Source of the DNA: Butyricicoccus_A sp945486175 | GTDB taxonomy: Bacteria > Bacillota > Clostridia > Oscillospirales > Butyricicoccaceae | Direction: 5' to 3' | Assembly: GCA_945829445.1 (NCBI GenBank) | Contig: CALZUY010000016.1 | Coordinates: 1-27,902, forward strand | Length of the DNA stretch: 27,902 nt | Shown: piece by piece, positions 23,755-27,902 of the stretch | Layout of the letters: each line of letters begins with the position of its first letter | Numbering within the stretch: the first letter of the stretch is position 1 | Translations under genes and position numbers: made by a program | The notes under the pieces: generated by a model | What the model was told of the DNA's origin: nothing | Seen by the model: only the letters and a program-made list of their open reading frames with translations | Databases searched by the model: none

Positions 23755-23824
23755 GGAGCCCGATAATCTGTCATCTCGTACCGGAAACCGTATCGCAGTT
23801 TCCGGTGCGTGGGCTGCTGACTCC

Positions 23825-23853
23825 TTGTTCCTCCACTGAAATTGTGCTATACT
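23825..23853 (+). promoter_or_regulatory. Promoter of pcrA
   Basis: TTGTTC (23825-23830), 17-base spacer, TATACT (23848-23853) with TGC ahead (extended -10). Leader about 30 bases. Confidence 0.65.
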
Positions 23854-23887
23854 AAACATCTAGTCTGCTGTTTTGAAGGAGATCATC

Positions 23888-26302
23888 ATGGAGCAAACAA
23901 GATTTGACATACAATATGCCGCACTGCGCAGCGCGATCATCGAGCGGGAATTTGAATCGCTCAACGACCGCCAGCGCGAGGCGGTATTCCATACCGAAGG
24001 CCCGCTGCTCGTGCTCGCAGGCGCCGGTAGCGGCAAGACAACTGTCCTGATTCACCGTATCATCAATATCCTGCGGTTCGGACGCGGCTACTCCTGTGAA
24101 TTTGCACCGGAGGATGCAACGGAAGACGATCTGCTGTTCCTGCGCGAATACCTGCGTCATCCGACCGAAGAGAACCGCATGCGCGCCGAGCTGCTGTGTG
24201 CTGTCCAGCCCGCGCGTCCGTGGCAGATTCTCGCCATCACATTCACCAACAAGGCAGCAAAGGAAATCCAGCAGCGTCTGGAGCGCGCAGTCGGCGAAGA
24301 TTTCGCACGTGATATCTGGGCGTCAACGTTCCATTCCGCCTGTGTGCGCATTCTGCGCCGCAACTGTGAGGCTATCGGCTATGACCGCTCGTTCACGATT
24401 TACGACGCGGATGACCAGAAGCGCGTGCTGACAGCGATTATCAAGGCCAAAAAGCTCGATGACAAGGTCTTTGACGTCCGTACCATTGCAAGCACCATCG
24501 GACGCGCAAAGGACAATCTCCAGACACCGCGCATGTTCGAGCTGGAAGCCGGCGACAACTATTATCAGACAACGGTCGCGGAAATCTACAAGGAATATGC
24601 CAGACAGCTCAAGGAATCCAACGCAATGGATTTCGACGACATCATTATGAAAACCGTCCAGCTGCTGCAGGGCAATCCGGATATTCTGGAGCATTACCAG
24701 CGCCAGTTCCGTTATGTACTCGCGGACGAATACCAGGATACCAACCATGCGCAGTATGTGCTCATCAGCCTGCTTGCAGGCGGCTATGAAAATATCTGCG
24801 TGGTGGGCGACGACGACCAGAGTATCTATAAATTCCGCGGTGCAACGATCACCAATATTCTGGAATTCGAACAGCAGTACAAAAACGCAAAAACCATCCG
24901 TCTGGAACAGAATTACCGTTCAACACAGAATATCCTGAACGCAGCCAATGAACTGATCCGCAACAACGCCCGCCGGAAGGGGAAAGAACTGTGGACAGAC
25001 AACGGGGATGGCTCCAAAATCCGCTTCCATCGTTCTGAGACGCAGGAAGGAGAGGCAGAATATATTGCGGAAACCATTCTCGACGGCTTCTCTCAGGGCA
25101 GCCGCTGGAGCGATTACGCGATTTTATACCGCAATCACGTGCTGTCCAACAACATCGAGTCCGCATTCAAACGCAACAGCATCCCATACCGCATTGTCAG
25201 CGGCCTGCGCTTCTTTGACCGCGCCGAGGTCAAGGATATGCTTGCCTATCTGTGGGTCATCCTCAACCCGGCAGACGATCTGCGTCTGAAGCGCATCATC
25301 AATGTCCCTGCGCGCAAAATCGGCAATAAAACCGTGGAAACAGCTTCCATTCTCGCGGAACAGCACAACACAACGCTGTTTGACATTGTATCGCATGCAG
25401 CCGATTATCCGGAGCTGGGACGCGCGAGTGCTGCGCTGACCAAGTTTGCCAATCTGATTCTTGACCTGCAAAAAATGCTGGAATATATGCCGCTGGATGA
25501 ATTTTATGAGCAGGTCATGGAACACACCGGATATCTCGCAGCACTCGAAGCCAAGGGAGATTCTGAGTCACAGGGACGCATTGAAAACACGATGGAACTC
25601 AAGTCGAATATTGCGGAATACGCGGAGCGGGAGGAAAATCCGACGCTTGGCGGCTTCATGGAGGAAGTCTCGCTGTTCACCGATATCGACCGCATGGATG
25701 CCGATGCCGATGCGGTTGTCATGATGACAATGCACTCCGCAAAGGGTCTGGAATTCCCCAATGTGTTCCTTGTGGGCATGGAAGAGGGCATTTTTCCGGG
25801 CTTCCGCGCAGTAGAAAAGGACGAAGACCTCGAAGAGGAACGCCGCCTGTGCTATGTCGCCGTGACACGCGCCAAAAAACAGCTGTACCTGACCTGTGCA
25901 GAACGCCGCATGATGTATGGCCGCACGCAGTATTCCAAGCCGTCCCGTTTCCTGGAGGAGATTCCGGAGGATTTTGTCGATTCCAACATCATGGAGACCA
26001 AACGTGAACTGCTCGAAAAGCAGGAGTTTCAGCCCAATCCAAAATTTTACTCCAAACGGGCACACGATATTTCAGGTAATATCCACAAGGCTGCGGCTGT
26101 CAAAAAGAAACCGGCCAGCGTAGCGGCAATCGACCTGAAGCCCGGAGACCAGGTCGACCACAAGGCATTCGGTCACGGCATGATAACATCGTGCAGGCCG
26201 ATGGGCGGAGATATTTTGCTTGAGGTATCGTTTGACAAGGTCGGCACAAAACGCCTGATGGCAAAGTCCGCAATGAATTTCATGACCAAGCAGGATGGAT
26301 GA
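23888..26302 (+). CDS. pcrA: ATP-dependent DNA helicase PcrA (UvrD/Rep family)
   Basis: An 804-residue superfamily 1A helicase that unwinds DNA 3' to 5' in repair and plasmid replication. In order: LNDRQREAV Q-motif (25-33), AGAGSGKTT Walker A (44-52), TFTNKAA motif Ia (about 118), DEYQD motif II (280-284), VGDDDQSIYKFRGA motif III (about 306-319), LEQNYRST, TMHSAKGLEFP motif V (about 615) and CYVAVTRAKK motif VI (about 655). The C-terminal GDQVDHKAFGHGMI block is the tudor-like tail that binds RNA polymerase in PcrA. It is longer than Bacillus PcrA (about 740), with an insertion between Walker A and motif Ia. AAGGAG is seven bases before ATG 23888. Confidence 0.96.
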   Translation: MEQTRFDIQYAALRSAIIEREFESLNDRQREAVFHTEGPLLVLAGAGSGKTTVLIHRIINILRFGRGYSCEFAPEDATEDDLLFLREYLRHPTEENRMRAELLCAVQPARPWQILAITFTNKAAKEIQQRLERAVGEDFARDIWASTFHSACVRILRRNCEAIGYDRSFTIYDADDQKRVLTAIIKAKKLDDKVFDVRTIASTIGRAKDNLQTPRMFELEAGDNYYQTTVAEIYKEYARQLKESNAMDFDDIIMKTVQLLQGNPDILEHYQRQFRYVLADEYQDTNHAQYVLISLLAGGYENICVVGDDDQSIYKFRGATITNILEFEQQYKNAKTIRLEQNYRSTQNILNAANELIRNNARRKGKELWTDNGDGSKIRFHRSETQEGEAEYIAETILDGFSQGSRWSDYAILYRNHVLSNNIESAFKRNSIPYRIVSGLRFFDRAEVKDMLAYLWVILNPADDLRLKRIINVPARKIGNKTVETASILAEQHNTTLFDIVSHAADYPELGRASAALTKFANLILDLQKMLEYMPLDEFYEQVMEHTGYLAALEAKGDSESQGRIENTMELKSNIAEYAEREENPTLGGFMEEVSLFTDIDRMDADADAVVMMTMHSAKGLEFPNVFLVGMEEGIFPGFRAVEKDEDLEEERRLCYVAVTRAKKQLYLTCAERRMMYGRTQYSKPSRFLEEIPEDFVDSNIMETKRELLEKQEFQPNPKFYSKRAHDISGNIHKAAAVKKKPASVAAIDLKPGDQVDHKAFGHGMITSCRPMGGDILLEVSFDKVGTKRLMAKSAMNFMTKQDG

Positions 26303-26333
26303 CAGGAACCCCCACACATAACGCATGATAATC

Positions 26334-26365
26334 GCGCCTGATTTCTTACGGAATCAGGCGTTTTT
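26334..26365 (+). terminator. Intrinsic terminator of pcrA
   Basis: A 9-bp stem (26335-26343 with 26352-26360), 8-base loop, then five T (26361-26365). Confidence 0.88.
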
Positions 26366-26405
26366 CTTACGCATTTTGTCACACACTGCACACAGAATGC
26401 CCATG

Positions 26406-26434
26406 TTGTATTTACACTCCATCGGTATAATAAT
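26406..26434 (+). promoter_or_regulatory. Possible promoter of the two-component operon
   Basis: TTGTAT (26406-26411), 17-base spacer, AATAAT (26429-26434). A better -10 (TATAAT at 26426-26431) has too short a spacer to this -35. Uncertain which is used. Confidence 0.4.
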
Positions 26435-26464
26435 CCTGTTGTACAATAAAGCGGGAGTGATTAC

Positions 26465-27139
26465 ATGAAAATACTGATTATAGAAGATGAGCAGCTGTTG
26501 GCGCAGTCGCTTCAGACGCTTCTGAAACGGAAGGGCTTTGATGCGGAAGCGGTTTTTGATGGGGAAACCGGTGCATATTATGCGGATACGGGTATCTATG
26601 ACCTGCTGATTCTGGATGTGATGATGCCGGGAATGAATGGCTATGAAGTCGCACGCCATGTGCGTCGGAAGCGGGGTTCTGTTCCGATTCTCATGCTGAC
26701 GGCAAAAACAGAAGTCATGGATCGGGTAGAAGGGCTGAATGCCGGTGCAGACTATTATCTGACAAAGCCGTTTGATTCCAGAGAACTGCTCGCATGTATT
26801 CATGCACTGCTGCGCCGTCAGGGAGATCAGGTCAATGTACTTACGTTCGGCAACACAACTCTCGATCTGGACGGAACTGCCCTCTGCTGCGGCGCAAAGA
26901 ATATCCGTCTTTCCGCAAAGGAATTTGGCGTCATGCGTCTGCTCATGCAGACGGGAGAAAAGAATCTGCCAAAGGAAACCATTCTGCTTCATATCTGGGG
27001 ATATGATACCAACGCAGTGGAAAACCATGTGGAGGTTTATGTGGGTTTCCTGCGGAAAAAGCTGAAACGCATCGGTTCAGACATCCGGATCGAGGCCGTG
27101 CGCCGGTTAGGATATCATCTGGAGGTCAGCCATGATTAA
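26465..27139 (+). CDS. OmpR/PhoB-type response regulator
   Basis: A 224-residue two-component regulator. The receiver domain (1-118) has the acidic pair E7-D8, phospho-acceptor D51 (LILDVMMPG), T79 and K101 (YLTKPF). The winged-helix DNA-binding domain follows (LSAKEFGVMRLLM, then NHVEVYVGFLRKKL and RRLGYHL). GGGAG lies about eight bases before the ATG. Its last eight bases overlap the start of a histidine kinase, its presumed partner. The regulated genes and signal are not visible. Confidence 0.95.
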   Translation: MKILIIEDEQLLAQSLQTLLKRKGFDAEAVFDGETGAYYADTGIYDLLILDVMMPGMNGYEVARHVRRKRGSVPILMLTAKTEVMDRVEGLNAGADYYLTKPFDSRELLACIHALLRRQGDQVNVLTFGNTTLDLDGTALCCGAKNIRLSAKEFGVMRLLMQTGEKNLPKETILLHIWGYDTNAVENHVEVYVGFLRKKLKRIGSDIRIEAVRRLGYHLEVSHD

Positions 27140-27902
27140 ACGGCTCCACCACAAGTTTGTTATCATCAATATGAGCATCATCACAATCATGATGCTCATT
27201 ATGGTGGCAGTGGTATTGCAGATGACAAAGAGCGGTCTGGAACGCAAGAGCCATGATATGATGCGGCAGATTGCCATGAATCCGATCCAGCCGGAAATTC
27301 CCGAAAAAGACTACAGCGGTGTCAGGCTTCCATATTTTGTTCTGGAAATCGATCACACAGGAGAAATCTCGGTAGCGGGTGGGGATTATTATGCACTTTC
27401 CGATGCAGGCTTCCAGCAGCAGGTGGTTGATGAGGTGCAAAAAACAGATGCCAAGAGTGGTCTTCTGAAGCAATATGGGCTGCGCTTTTTCTGCGTGGAT
27501 ACGGGACAATGCGAACGCATGGTATTTGCAGATACATCCAATGAAATCAGTACGATGAACAGCCTGACAGGAATCTGCATAATGATATTCCTGGGAGGTT
27601 TTATCATTTTTCTGTGCATCAGCAGCCTTCTGGCGAAGTGGGCAGTTTATCCGGCAGAAACAGCATGGATACAGCAGAAGCAGTTTGTAGCAGATGCATC
27701 CCATGAGCTCCGGACTCCACTCACGATCATTCTGACTAATACCGAACTGATGTGTTCACCGGAATGTTCAGAAGAGGAAAAAGACTGTCTGGCGCAGAAT
27801 ATCCTGACGGTATCACAACAGATGCGCGGTCTCATTGAAAAGCTGCTCGATCTGGCACAGGCAGACCGTGGGGCGCAGAAGAAAAAGCTGAACCGCATCA
27901 AC
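27132..27902 (+). CDS. Sensor histidine kinase (5' part, cut by the window end)
   Basis: The first 257 residues of a membrane kinase, start ATG 27132 with GGAGG six bases ahead and an 8-base overlap with the response regulator. Transmembrane helices are predicted at about residues 9-30 and 145-166, leaving a sensor of roughly 110 residues outside the cell. It contains C121 and C127, which could form a disulfide. The phospho-acceptor box QFVADASHELRTPL has H191. Only about 18 residues separate the second helix from this box, so a HAMP domain is missing. The ATPase domain lies beyond the window. Signal unknown. Confidence 0.93.
   Translation, partial: MIKRLHHKFVIINMSIITIMMLIMVAVVLQMTKSGLERKSHDMMRQIAMNPIQPEIPEKDYSGVRLPYFVLEIDHTGEISVAGGDYYALSDAGFQQQVVDEVQKTDAKSGLLKQYGLRFFCVDTGQCERMVFADTSNEISTMNSLTGICIMIFLGGFIIFLCISSLLAKWAVYPAETAWIQQKQFVADASHELRTPLTIILTNTELMCSPECSEEEKDCLAQNILTVSQQMRGLIEKLLDLAQADRGAQKKKLNRIN

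Overview
The window looks like a chromosomal segment of a strictly anaerobic Firmicute (Clostridia), probably a gut Oscillospirales member of the Agathobaculum/Butyricicoccus type. That placement rests on mid-50s GC, AGGAGG ribosome sites, a DUF1836 regulator, a TatD-linked radical SAM protein, a clostridial-style PcrA and many AraC regulators. The genus is a guess. I see no rRNA, tRNA, insertion sequence, prophage or CRISPR array.

Region 1 (1-18906) is a catabolic island. It opens with the 3' end of a ribose-type ABC permease. Module A (409-5621) has an AraC regulator divergent from a Gfo/Idh/MocA oxidoreductase, an IolE-like TIM-barrel enzyme and, after a terminator, a sodium:solute symporter. 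Module B (5832-10268) has two tandem AraC paralogs of identical length (281 aa, about 80% identical by eye), divergent from a PocR-domain AraC regulator and an orphan MtaA/CmuA-type (URO-D fold) methyltransferase with a His-x-Cys...Cys zinc motif. Module C (14196 down to 10437, minus strand) is a TIM-barrel isomerase, an inositol 2-dehydrogenase (IolG) and a second symporter. Module D (14450-18906) has an AraC regulator divergent from a second IolE-like + Gfo/Idh pair, closed by a further convergent AraC gene.

The modules read as three parallel oxidation + isomerase/dehydratase units for cyclitols or oxidised sugars, fed by two paralogous symporters and controlled by six AraC-family regulators in under 19 kb. 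The methyltransferase with a PocR sensor (a domain known from B12-linked regulation) in the middle suggests, as inference, removal of methyl groups from O-methylated substrates such as methyl-inositols. Core iol genes (iolB, iolC, iolD, iolJ) and any corrinoid protein are not in the window, so the island would be peripheral to pathways elsewhere.

Region 2 (18907-23148) holds an Lrp/AsnC regulator overlapping a PLP-dependent aminotransferase, then an ECF S-component, a pyridoxal/pyridoxamine kinase and a TatD-linked radical SAM protein. The kinase suggests vitamin B6 uptake and salvage.

Region 3 (23155-27902) is housekeeping and signalling: a DUF1836 MerR-like regulator divergent from pcrA, then an OmpR-type response regulator overlapping a histidine kinase cut by the window end. 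Most transcription units end in clear hairpin terminators. Several promoters carry dyads or helically phased repeats that could be operators. Many genes start inside longer open frames; I chose starts by Shine-Dalgarno position and family length.
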